From Chrysoperla carnea (lineage: Eukaryota > Arthropoda > Insecta > Neuroptera > Chrysopidae), in contig NC_058342.1 of the NCBI RefSeq assembly GCF_905475395.1, positions 30,586,140-30,650,139 of the forward strand: a stretch of 64,000 nt of DNA, in the 5' to 3' direction. A model generated the notes under the pieces. It saw only the letters and a list, made by a program, of their open reading frames with translations. It had not been told where the DNA came from and made no database searches. Position numbers and translations under genes: made by a program. Shown here in pieces: positions 54,440 to 64,000 of the stretch; the stretch's first letter is position 1, and each line of letters starts with the position of its first letter.

Positions 54440-56105
54440 TTATCAAAATTTAAATTTTATTAAGCTAAAAGATTCTTTCGCAAAGACGAAAACATGTCGT
54501 GTAAGACAGTAGTAAAATATGTCGGACCTAAAAATTAAGAAAATGCCTTGTATGCCACTCGTAATGATATTTATGAGTTGTTTTTAAAGAATTTATCTCA
54601 AACGCCCGGTTATAAAAGCGCAAATTTGGGTCTGACACTAGCGATATTGATTTGTCTAATTGGAAAATCATTCATACACTAATCATATTATTTATCTTAA
54701 TAAAAATCTGTCATTAAAACAAAATTTATATGACAAAAAATTAATAATTTATGGGAAAATAATTAACCAATAAAAATAAATAAATAAAAAACTCAAATAG
54801 GTGTTTAAAAAATTGCATGTTTATGTGTTAAAAATGTGTCGTCTACATATAATTCAAGTATATTATAACGGTTGTTTGTAAACTTTGCACTCTATTCAAG
54901 TAACTTAACATTAAGCAAAATATTACCGACGATTACAATTAACAAGCAAACTTTTGGTTGTCGATTTTGCACATATTTACATCCCCACCAAATTGAGTTG
55001 AAGGAATCAAAATTTGTTTTCAAATTTAGTAAATTTAAAGAAAGTGCCTGTCAGTAGCCACTCCAGTGCCCATTTTTCGCCTTTTAATAAATAAATAATA
55101 TGTTTTGATATAAAAGGGGAATGAGCGGGGTAATTGACCCCCCCTAGAGGGGGGTAATTGACGGAAATAGGCATTTTTTAGATACCGCCTGAACTTATAT
55201 ACAAAATTTAACCCTCTATCCCAATCAGAAGGGGCTGTAGAGATCAACGCTTCTAGACAAGAATATCCCTTTAAGTCGAAAAATTCTATTTTTAGCATGG
55301 GAACCTTTCCCAACTGTACAGATTTTCTTGAAACATAATTAAGTACAACCTCGATTAGCCACCTTTCAAAAAAAAAAAAAAAATTGAATCAAAATCGGTT
55401 CATTCGTTTAATAACAGTCGAATTTTTGCGTCGGGGGTTAAAAAAGCACCTATTGAGGAGAAAATAATACGACCATAGTGACAAGGACGTTGCCAGTCTA
55501 TGGCAAAGAGGGGGCTAAGTAGCTTTATGGAGAATGGAAAAAGTATGAATTGTAGGAACACTTTTTTAAAGCAATTGGATACTTTGAGCCATTTTTGTGA
55601 ATCTCTAAAGGGGGGTAGCTGTACTGCTGTATTGCTCATGACTTTTTTTTGTAGTCAATTGCCAATTATGAAAATTTAACAGTGATTTTTTATAATGAAT
55701 TGAAATCTAAGAGAAAAAATGCTAAATTTACATTCTATCTATAACTCAAGTATATTATAACAGAGAGTAGAGTTAAAAAAAAAGGTTCATTATATTTTTT
55801 TTTTTATCGTTAAATAAAAACTTTTACATTTGATTAACATGGATTATAATGGATGATTGAATTTGAAAACCTGATAGTCGTCAATTGTTTGTTGTACGTA
55901 TGTTTGGTTTTGTATACTGTACGTACCTTTACACAATTGGGTAGTAGTAGACATATAACTTGAACATAATACAATAAACATATATACACGGTCTGCATGT
56001 AAGGTACTCTAGGGTACTTCCGAAGAGTATGGGATAGAGGAGCTCTCATTACTGGTAGATTCCGTTTCTTCTTTCTTGGATCTCAAAAATTCGGCTTTTT
56101 AAAAA
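54440..56105. other. No gene; repeat-like G+C-rich patches
   Basis: 55110-55160 has a G/C hairpin-like stretch (GGGGTAATTGACCCCCC, then AGAGGGGGGTAATTGAC, a direct repeat of GGGGTAATTGAC around complementary C/G runs). 55430 has a GCGTCGGGGGTTAAAAAA repeat tail. 55495-55640 is repeat-like with G runs. Four minus-strand frames of 71-92 codons show no domains. Confidence 0.4.
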
Positions 56106-56109
56106 ATTT

Positions 56110-56662
56110 TTATACCATGCATATATGTAATATGCAAGGTATACTAAGTTTAGTCCCAAATTTGTAATTATACCATGCATATATGTAATATGCAAGGTAT
56201 ACTAAGTTTAGTCCCAAATTTGTAACGCTTAAAAATATTAATGCCACGCACAAAATTTTGCTATAGGTGTTCATAGAATCACCTAATTAGTCCATTTCCG
56301 GTTGTTCGTCCGTCCGTTTGTGGACACGATAATTCAAAAATGAAAAAAGATATCGAGCTGAAATTTTTACAGCATACTCAGGACGTAAAAAGTAAGATAG
56401 AGTTCGTAAATGAGTAACATAGATCAATTGGGTCCGTAGGATCCATCTTGTAAACCATTAGAGATAGAACAAAAGTTTAAATGTAAGAAATGTTCCTTAT
56501 CAAAAATAAACAACTTTTGCTTGAAATATTTTTTCGTAAACATCACTGTTTACCATACTTGAATATCAGTTATGTATGTATGTGTTATGTGATAAAGATA
56601 TCAACACTGACTATGCATGGTATTTCAACAATTTATTCAGTCAATTGTTTGTTTTCACTTGT
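56110..56662 (-). repeat. Family A copy with duplicated end
   Basis: Near full length in reverse. The first ~57 bp (ATACCATGCATATATGTAAT, AAGTTTAGTCCCAAATTTGT) occur twice in tandem at 56112 and 56169. The family blocks follow to GTTTGTTTTCACTTGTT. The local duplication is unique to this copy. Confidence 0.78.
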
Positions 56663-57000
56663 TATTTTACAGATTATTATTAGTTTAAAGGTGATGCATA
56701 AATTATTATTGGATATTAAATAACTATAACATATGTAGCAACTTTAAAAAAGAGGATACGAGCTTCAACTCCTCTAGTGATTGGGTCCAGTCATAAACAC
56801 TCTTCACCTGCATAATTTTGTTTAAAAAAAAAGACTTCTGGGTTTTGATCCCAGCACGCTTCCACTGTGCTTTGTGTAATAATATCGCCATTCTTATAGC
56901 TAAAGTTTATCTAAGCAATAAATCCAATGCTATTACTTACTGCAATTCGAACATAAACTTTTTATTTTAAATAAGAATACAGATAAAATTAAAAAAAAAA
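56663..57000. other. Possible tRNA-derived scrap
   Basis: TTCTGGGTTTTGATCCCAGC at 56834 recalls a B box in a SINE head, but no A box is visible. Otherwise unassigned. Confidence 0.25.
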
Positions 57001-57006
57001 CTGGAT

Positions 57007-57078
57007 TGACCCCGACGTGATTTGAACACGCAACCTTCTGATCTGGAGTCAGACGCGCTACCGTTGCGCCACGGAGTC
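57007..57078 (-). tRNA. tRNA-Trp(CCA), solitary minus copy
   Basis: Reverse orientation. Acceptor GACTCCG/CGGGGTC, D-arm GCGC-AACGGTA-GCGC, loop CTCCAGA giving anticodon CCA, T-arm CGTGT-TCAAATC-ACG. Same core sequence as cluster copy 1, 4.6 kb away, but without the cluster's flanking repeat. A run of ten T follows on the transcribed strand. It looks functional. Confidence 0.95.
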
Positions 57079-57084
57079 GTTGAA

Positions 57085-58955
57085 AACTCAAAGCTAATTG
57101 TTGATAAAGTGAATGATAAATTTTTCTTTTAAACTTGATACTTTTGTCCCAAGTATAGTTTTTTCGATTTATACAGCTGAACTTTTTAGTGTATCATAAT
57201 TTGATAGGGTATCACAATATAGTGTCGACTGTTTTCGCCTCCGACTACTTTCTTTGTAAGTCGAAAACTTCTAACTGATCAAGCTGCGTTTTATTATACT
57301 TACTTCTATGAAGGATCTATCAATCTGATAGAATCGATGTTCGTCCAGCATTTATTTACGAAGCTTTGGCTCGAATCTTGGCAAAGGCTAATTAATCGAG
57401 TCTTGTTTTCAAACCCTTGCCCAAGTATTAATTTTTATCAAGGCATGGTTTGGCAGCCCTGGCTCAAAAATGGGCAAGCATTGGTATTCCAGCAGCATTA
57501 ATTAATATTTATGTTTGCCATCCCTTCTCGGAAGAGAGCGGATTAAAGCAAATAATAATAACCGAGGGTTCAAAGTCAATATTCAAACGGATAATTTAAG
57601 TCAATTTGAAGAATATGGTAGATTTTTCAAGTAAGTTATAGAACTTGCCCGTGCAACGCTAGGCCTTACAGCTTGTGTTTACAAAATGGCTTATTCAATT
57701 AACGGAAGACCCCAAGGGACTACACTATTCTTAAGTGAGTGAAATAATATTATGTTATAGGTTAGGTATACTATCCTAAAGTACCTTCGAAATAAGTCTA
57801 TGTATATATGATAGGGTAATGTGTAGTACCCCGGATACAATTTACCTTGAATCAATCACATTAAGTTCAATTGTTAGAAAAGCACGGAAAGGAATGATTA
57901 ACCATGTGCATTTATGTCAAGTAAAATAGAAATAACAGTGTTTAGTGCTTCAAAAGTTGGTTATTATGTCTTGTGGTTTGAATCACATTTTAATCAAATT
58001 CACTTTTAATTAGTGAATATTTTGCTCTGCCATATTTCAGTCTTAAATATAACGTAAAATGTTGAGGAGGTAAAGTTTGAATAGGGCACATAGTCATGTA
58101 TCTTGAATCAACAAGGCACTGTATTACTGATATCTAATAATAGAAAAATAATGTTCATTTCAAGGAGTCAATAAATATGCCCTTTGAGGCTGTTTTAGGA
58201 CACTCAAATAAGAGGATGCATGTAAGAGAACCTTATAGGATTTTCAATGCTCCAACCATATTCGTGAAGACTATAAATTGAAGAGAGTACTTTCAAGTAT
58301 AGTTGGTGGGAGTGATTCTAAGTACATTATAATATGATTCATGGTAGATTATGTTCATGTATGTTATTTAAAATGAACAGCATGAATTCTTTGATTTGTA
58401 CCCTAGTGTTGCGTTTCACTCGGGTACAAAAAGCAACCTTTTTAGCGAAGTGAGACCAGACGAGACACCACTAGTATCATCTCCATATTCTCGATTCTTG
58501 CCCCACTTTGTTGCCACTTCGCGAAAGTATGTAGGAGACATAACACTCTCCCCTATTTACAATATACCCACTAACACACTGACTGATTCGATGATCGGTT
58601 GTTTGATCCGCACATAACGAATAAAACATCCCAAATACATGCATACTATATACATACTCAAATTTCTCATGTATATTTTTCCACCTTTCGCCTCATTTCA
58701 CATTTTAAATAGCTTATGTGCTCTTAATAAAAACTAGATCGGTTTTGATTTTTGATTTTTGATTTTTGAAGAATCGACAAGACACTGGTTGATTGTGAAT
58801 ATGCAAAACTCGCGAATCAAAATCTATGATATTAATCTAAGTTTCATGGTGTTATCTCTGTAACTAGAGCCGAGAGTTTCAGAGGAAGTTTTAGCTAAAT
58901 TGATCAGTTATCGAGATATTTCATTTTGAAAGAAATGGATTCTAAGAAAAACCCA
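57085..58955. other. No gene recognised
   Basis: Unassigned. A 73-codon frame (58396-58617) is serine- and threonine-rich with no known domain and less A+T than its flanks. It could be an exon remnant, but there is no support. No shared repeat was noticed. Confidence 0.35.
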
Positions 58956-58957
58956 TA

Positions 58958-59245
58958 GGTCGCCCTATTAACTCAGTTGGTTAAGGCGTAACCAATTCCG
59001 CCCGCGGTATGCTTAGGGCAGCGGGTTCGATTCCCGCCGTTGCAACAAAATTAATTTAATTAATAGTTGTGATGGGCTGGTTTAGTGCATGGTCTATGCA
59101 TGAAAGAGGTGCCCTCAGCCTCTGAAATTGAGTATAAATAAAATTACCAGCGGAAAGGTGGTAAAACACATATATGGTATCACAATGGGATCTATATCCT
59201 AAGTGTGTCCTTCGTGGACAGCCAATATAACCTAACCTAACCTAG
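58958..59245 (+). mobile_element. tRNA-derived SINE, full-length copy
   Basis: ~288 bp. The head has a Pol III A box (TAACTCAGTTGGTTAAGGCG) and B box (GGGTTCGATTCCC at about 59023). The body includes AGTTGTGATGGGCTGGTTTA, AGAGGTGCCCTCAGCCTCTG and GGTATCACAATGGGATC. The tail is AACCTAACCTAACCTA, that is (CCTAA)n. The head does not fold as a working tRNA, since the acceptor ends do not pair. Other copies or pieces are at 25865, 20370 and 43499. It would be mobilised by a LINE partner, not identified. Confidence 0.87.
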
Positions 59246-59249
59246 TAAT

Positions 59250-59715
59250 ACCAACTTTGAAATGGGATAGAACTGGGTAAGTAGTTTACATAATGTAAAC
59301 TGAAAAAATTGAGAATTTTGAAATGAGAATACATATTCCTTCGATTCAATTTCTAATTCGTGTCAAGAATATGGCACATTTTGTAATGATCATTATTCTT
59401 ATAAGAACTTTTTTTTTTTAAGTAAAATTTTAGACCCAACTTTTTGTACACCAGACCATTAACAAGATATGCAAATGACAATATTTGATTATCCAATATT
59501 ACCTAATCAGTTCAGATGTCAATTATTACAGTCTCTATTCTAAACTTGCATATAAATTCAAAATTATTTGATATGTTTAAGGGTTATGCCCTTAAATATT
59601 TTGGTGTGAGAGTTAATCATTTTCCAAGCTTTAGTAATTAATTATCGAAAACAAACATATTCATAGTAAATTTTATACAAAACTTTAAAGGATATTTGAT
59701 AGTAACGATTGCTTT
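59250..59715. other. No gene recognised
   Basis: A+T-rich unassigned sequence. Confidence 0.35.
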
Positions 59716-59721
59716 AATGTA

Positions 59722-60032
59722 ACCCTACCCCTTTGAAAAAATCGAAAAAATCGGGAAAAAATTATTGTTTCCGATTTCGATTAAACTCTGTATATAAGGT
59801 AATTTTGACCCAAAAAATACAAAAATCGGGTGTGTGTATCGATTGGATCAATAGTTTCTGAGAAAATCGCTCTTTGTGTCCAATTTTGGATTATATCTCA
59901 AAAGCCACGCATCCAATGACTAAATAAACCATATTTTTGGATTTTTTGGGTCAAAATTACCTTATATACTGAGTTTTATCGAAATTGGAGGTAAAAATAA
60001 TTTTTCGATTTTTTGCAATTTTTTTAAGGGTT
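59722..60032 (-). repeat. Dispersed family C monomer
   Basis: TAAGGTAATTTTGACCCAAA, ACTCTGTATATAAGG, GAAAATCGCTCTTTGTGTCC and AAAGCCACGCATCCAATGAC match the 306-bp family in reverse, about one full unit. Confidence 0.8.
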
Positions 60033-60034
60033 AG

Positions 60035-60420
60035 AATTCATACCTTTAAATACTATACTTACTCATTGCAGACTTATAGCACAAAACCAGAGAGGACAAC
60101 CATAAAACGAATTGAAAATCAGTATGGAAACAATCGAAAATTCACCAATTCAAACACAAAATAAAAATGTTTAAACTCATATAAACAACAAATCACTAAA
60201 TGTTAATTATAATTATAATTGTTACTGGCATGTCCTGTACATATATGTCGGATAAGATAAAGCAGAAAATCCATATGATTATGTAACATTTAATTATCAT
60301 ATAGATCCTTGGTTGTGTGTGTAGTTAAGTGGATTTTATTACCATTAAAATGGATTACAAAAATTAAAACGTAAATTTTACATAATACTGCTTTTTTTTG
60401 TAATTGATATCAGTTTATCG
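60035..60420. other. No gene recognised
   Basis: A+T-rich unassigned sequence. Confidence 0.35.
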
Positions 60421-60427
60421 GTATCAG

Positions 60428-60990
60428 TATATCACTTATGTGCTTAATTCCGGGACCAGGTGTCCACATTCTTGAAACCTTTAAGAGCTAGGTTAATTTT
60501 GATCACAAATTTGAAAAGTTTGGCCCAAATTTAGTAGAATTACATACTTGGTTTATCCAAATTGGATAAAATTTAGGAAAGATAGAGCAAAATTAAATTT
60601 TTTGGATTTTGATGACGTCATAAAGTTAAAAAATTCGATTTTTTGATAACACAAGAAAATTTTATCCGATCTTATTGGAATTTTTTTTGAAACCCACTAA
60701 TTTTGGATCATTCGTTTCAGCTTTGATATCGGTTCATCGCTAGCTATCACTTATGTGCTTAATTCCGGGACCAGGTATCCACATTTTTGAAACCTATTAG
60801 AGCTAGGTTAATTTTGATCACAAATTTGAAAAGTATGGCCCAAATTTAGTAGGATTACATACTTGGTTTATCCAAATTGGATAAAATTTGGATTTGATAG
60901 AGCAAAATAAAATTTTTTGGATTCTGATGACGTCATAAAGTTAAAAAATTCGATTTTTTGATAACACAAGCAAATTTTATCCGATTATAT
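60428..60990 (-). repeat. Dispersed family B, ~1.8 units
   Basis: CACTTATGTGCTTAATTCCG at 60433 and 60748 shows the 315-316-bp period. It includes AGCTAGGTTAATTTTGATCA, TTACATACTTGGTTTATCC and TTTGATGACGTCATAAAGT twice. The second unit breaks off at CAAATTTTATCCGATTATAT. Confidence 0.85.
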
Positions 60991-60994
60991 ATAC

Positions 60995-61910
60995 TTTTTA
61001 TTCCACTGGTAGAACGAGAATTTGACATTAAGGTTCAGTCATGGCGGAATGAACTCTATTTAATAAATATAACATATCTTACTTACACCATAAAAATATT
61101 TCAGAACATATAAAAAAATGCTACCGGATGAATGAATGGATAAATTCACTTGATTGATTTTAAATCATGAAAATGTTTAGAGCATCTTGTACACATTTTA
61201 CATAACAAATAGGTAACAGTTAGTGACAGTTTTGTTAAAATTGTGTGTCCGTTGCACAGAAAAAAAGATATATACAGGTACACAACACAGGTAAACACAT
61301 ATAGAGTATATAATACAAGCAATATAGGTAAATGTTAAGGGCTCGATAAAAATTTGGTAAGGTGTTTCTACCGACTTCAGACTAAATCTATTTTTTCACG
61401 AACTTGTGCAAAGTGATCGTCTTCAACCTTATAAGGCTGTAAAAAAATTGTATAAGCATTGGGCGCCTCTGTTAGCTGCTATAAATTTTCAAAGATGTCG
61501 ATAATTATTACGAAAAGTATAGGAGTACATACTATTAAGAAGGAATTTTTAAACATTTTAGTTTGCGTTTTTGCTATTTTTTTAAAATAACTTTGCAAAC
61601 AAAACTAGATAGAGTGTCACAAGAGTATGGAAACTCCTGAAGATCTTGCAGAGTCAGCGGGAAAAAAAGGATTGTCAGGTTTGCCCTCTTGTCTTAGAGT
61701 TTCCTATGAAATGACATCATCGATCTTGGAATGACTTTGAAGGTCATAGTCAAAGTCATATTTGGACGTAAAATATTCTGGTTTCAATTTAGAATATCGA
61801 TTTTTGGTTCTCTGTAGTTTTAAGGTTTTGGTCAAATCCAAGGTTTCTATTGGATTCTCTGTCGAAAAAAAAGTTGGATGCGGTGGTTCTGTAAGGGTTG
61901 ACGACGATGA
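60995..61910. other. No gene recognised
   Basis: Unassigned. 61600-61900 may be the 3' untranslated part of the LINE that follows on the minus strand; frames on both strands there have no domains. Confidence 0.35.
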
Positions 61911-61915
61911 CAGTG

Positions 61916-62180
61916 TCATGCCTGAGAACAGACATTGGCTACCACGACTGTCCACGCATTCCTGTCATATGCCAAGCGTACAAGTTCATGACAGTTTTTA
62001 CTTTTGATTGTTTGAGGATAATTATTTTTGTTCTAATATTTGTCCAGGAAATTTTTAAAATTTTACGCCAGAACCACATTTCTGCGGCTTCTATTCTCTC
62101 CCACTTAGCATTGCCCAGGGGTTACCCTTGCATATACTTCATAGTACGTATAACAGACAAAGCAACTATTGTTTGAAACT
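61916..62180 (-). mobile_element. LINE relic with RT C-terminal segment
   Basis: Minus-strand reading near 62115-62020 gives AKWERIEAAEMWFWRKILK and then ISWTNIRTK. This fits the (R/K)(I/L)EAxEMWxxRRxLxISWTxxxTN segment found downstream of the RT palm in several insect LINE groups. Further on, in another frame, ELVRLAYDRNAWTVVVAN and a stop at 61916-61918 fit the DRxxWRxxV-type C-terminus. The ~40 codons usual between these parts are shortened and frames change, so it is a dead copy. The upstream RT is not recognisable beyond about 62180. Confidence 0.65.
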
Positions 62181-62319
62181 GATAATAACCGGACGGACCC
62201 AGCACACTATACAACACTTAAGGAGTAAACTCCAGTCATGCGCCGGAGCTGACACACGCACAATTCTTCTGCTCAATAGATTAGTCTATATTCTCTTACA
62301 AGAAGATATTTAGCGAGTA

Positions 62320-63455
62320 AATTTAAGTTTTTAGCTCAAGACCTCAATTGCCTGGACTAATACTTGACACTGTAACACTGTAACAACAACATCACAGTAT
62401 ACATGATGTAAATTAATACTTCTATAACACAAAAATTGAGAATTATTTTTTTATTTATTTATTTAGTACAACAAGTAGGTATTTTGTAAACGATATTATT
62501 ATTTTGAAGTTTTTTTGTATTCGTGTTATTTTGATGTTTTTGATTCCTTTTTTTTATTAGCTTAAGGTGGATGGACCAGCCGACCAAATTGCACAGTTTA
62601 GAAAAGCTTTTGAGCAAAAACTTTGAATCTGCTCATTCAATCAATTAATATCGATTTTTATATTTTTTGTAAACAAACTCACTAGGGAAATTGAAAACAA
62701 AAATTTGCCATCGATTTTTTTCCCTTGTATAACAAATAAACTATTTGTTTCGAAAATTGTTAAAATTCTGTACATAGGGTACTTTAGTCAAAACAAAAAA
62801 AAAGAAAATACAGATATACACAAATTGGGAGCATTTGGTCACATAGTGTCAAAGATTTTACATTAAAGAAAATTCGCTGATTTTGGATTAAAGAAAATAC
62901 TCGTTATACGAGATTTTGGACAAACTCGAAAACTACTAATTTTATCGTCATTCGAACGCGATTTTTATAGCTTTGGGATCAAAATTATCTTATAAACGGA
63001 GTTTTATTGCAATTGGAAACGCAAATTTTAGAGGATATCTATGGAAAAATCACAGTACAAAAATTGTGGGATTCGTGTGTTATAAAAAAAGAAATCGTTT
63101 TCACTGGAAATAAAATATAAAAAAAAAGCATTAATTATGCGATTAATAATGGAAAAACATAAAAATGGATTTAGTACATAAAATTATGACCGAGTGCAAA
63201 TTATGAAAAACATAGAATATAATTGGCATAGAACCAATAACTGCTAACCGCTATTGTTTTTATTTGTGCATGTTTGATATACCAATTTTATTATACAACT
63301 AAAAATTCTAAATGGAAATAGGTACAGTCAAAATCTGTTATAGCGACGAAACGATGTGTTCATTTGAAAAATATTCACTCTAATTAACTCTTTACTTGAT
63401 GTGATTGTTTTGAGTGAAAACACATCGATTTAGATATCCAGGGGGAAGTTCGTAA
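62320..63455. other. No gene; degenerate family C-like stretch
   Basis: 62570-63060 has TATAGGGTACTTTAGTC-like, ATCTTATAAACGGAGTTTTA and ATTGCAATTGGAAACGC, faintly like family C. A pogo-like start, CAGTCAAAATCTGTTATAGC, is at 63325. Otherwise unassigned. Confidence 0.35.
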
Positions 63456-63460
63456 ATTCA

Positions 63461-63744
63461 GCAAGGGCAAACGTGGCTTAGAGAAGACACTCAGACTTCT
63501 GTAACTAACATACGAGTAAGACAGTGATACCCTAACCAGTGACAACCAAAAATACGAGTAAGACAGAGAGACAAAATTTTTACTATTAGAGTAGCTGAGA
63601 TAGGTAGAAGAGTCATATACCCGTCTCGCTTTCTCCTCTATGAGCAATGCGGACTTGCATAAAGAGACACACAATAAAGTAAATGGCACACAATAAAATT
63701 ATAACAATGGTGACTTCGACTTAAAATATCTCGGCCATGCCTGC
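63461..63744 (-). repeat. Family E copy 2
   Basis: Reverse match to 4102-4400: AAGGGCAAACGTGGCTTAGA, CTTCTGTAACTAACATACGA, GCTGAGATAGGTAGAAGAGT, CTATGAGCAATGCGGACTTG and CAATGGTGACTTCGACTTAA. A 101-codon minus frame (63384-63689) crosses it. The matching stretch of copy 1 keeps ~25 similar codons and then stops, so protein coding is unlikely. Confidence 0.6.
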
Positions 63745-64000
63745 CATAAATGGTACCTAGAGAAATTTAGGTTTCATCTCTTCACTCCCAACCACACCTC
63801 TGAAATTTAAAATAGCACCGCCAACCTTGTGAAACCTCATTTAAAAAGTCATAAAATTCTCTATTTAACCATGATATGAAAAATGAATTTAGAATATTAT
63901 ATTTTAGAAAAAAGCAACAGTGATTACGTCTTCCTGACTTTAGTGTCCTGATCGGACACAAACAGTATTTTTATCCCCTCAAAAAGTGTTGGAAGTAACT

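Noticed and set aside
58958-59045. A working tRNA gene
   Set aside because: A and B boxes are present but the acceptor and anticodon stems do not pair; it is the SINE head.
63384-63689. 101-codon minus frame as a gene
   Set aside because: It lies mostly in family E; the other copy does not keep the frame and the composition is Ser/Tyr-rich from repetitive DNA.

Overview
The window reads as a stretch of an insect nuclear genome, order not settled. It is strongly A+T-rich, contains eukaryotic tRNA genes followed by T-run Pol III terminators, and is crowded with non-autonomous DNA transposons, satellite monomers and microsatellites. Short runs of the arthropod telomere-type motif (TTAGG/CCTAA) occur inside interspersed repeats. 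I found no intact protein-coding gene. The reading frames above 60 codons are chance frames in A+T-rich DNA, frames through simple repeats, or transposase and reverse-transcriptase relics. The window is best read as intergenic or large-intron DNA, with one candidate non-coding first exon near 40.5-40.7 kb.

Layout. 0-5.4 kb: copies of a high-copy element here called family A, a foldback element, pogo-like ends, family E and a family K MITE. 5.9-7.7 kb: a five-unit array of a ~316-bp satellite (family B) that runs into a 16-bp, nearly self-complementary minisatellite. 9-10.97 kb: family A and a 5'-truncated LINE. 11.9-15.1 kb: a moderately G+C-rich unexplained block, then a ~2-kb inverted-repeat composite holding nested family K and family A copies. 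15.6-18.1 kb: more family B plus an (AT)n tract. 20.2-21.3 kb: SINE debris and an internally deleted mariner-type transposase relic. 22.9-30.4 kb: family A copies, a tRNA-derived SINE with target duplications and a foldback element. 31-40.2 kb: three TTAA-flanked piggyBac-like MITEs, a pogo-like MITE and the tRNA-Leu(UAA) array. 40.5-43.5 kb: the candidate exon, a 306-bp tandem family (C), and a telomere-variant/GGGTGT block between 52-bp direct repeats. 44-51 kb: assorted repeats and an 804-bp hAT-like element. 52.1-57.1 kb: three tRNA-Trp copies inside an 880-bp TIR-bounded segment, one tRNA-Gln and a fourth tRNA-Trp. 59-64 kb: a full SINE, dispersed B and C monomers, an RT-bearing LINE relic and an inverted second copy of family E.

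The only probably working genes are the tRNAs: Leu(UAA) in 168-bp tandem units with two copies reversed, Trp(CCA) in ~180-bp tandem units plus one distant copy, and a single Gln(UUG). The strongest observations are the tRNA arrays (one apparently within a transposon-like segment), the satellite with an invariant TGACGTCA palindrome found both as an array and as dispersed pieces, and the SINE whose tail copies the telomere motif. All family names (A, B, C, E, G, H, K) are local labels. Superfamily assignments rest on ends, target duplications and peptide patterns read by eye, not on database searches.
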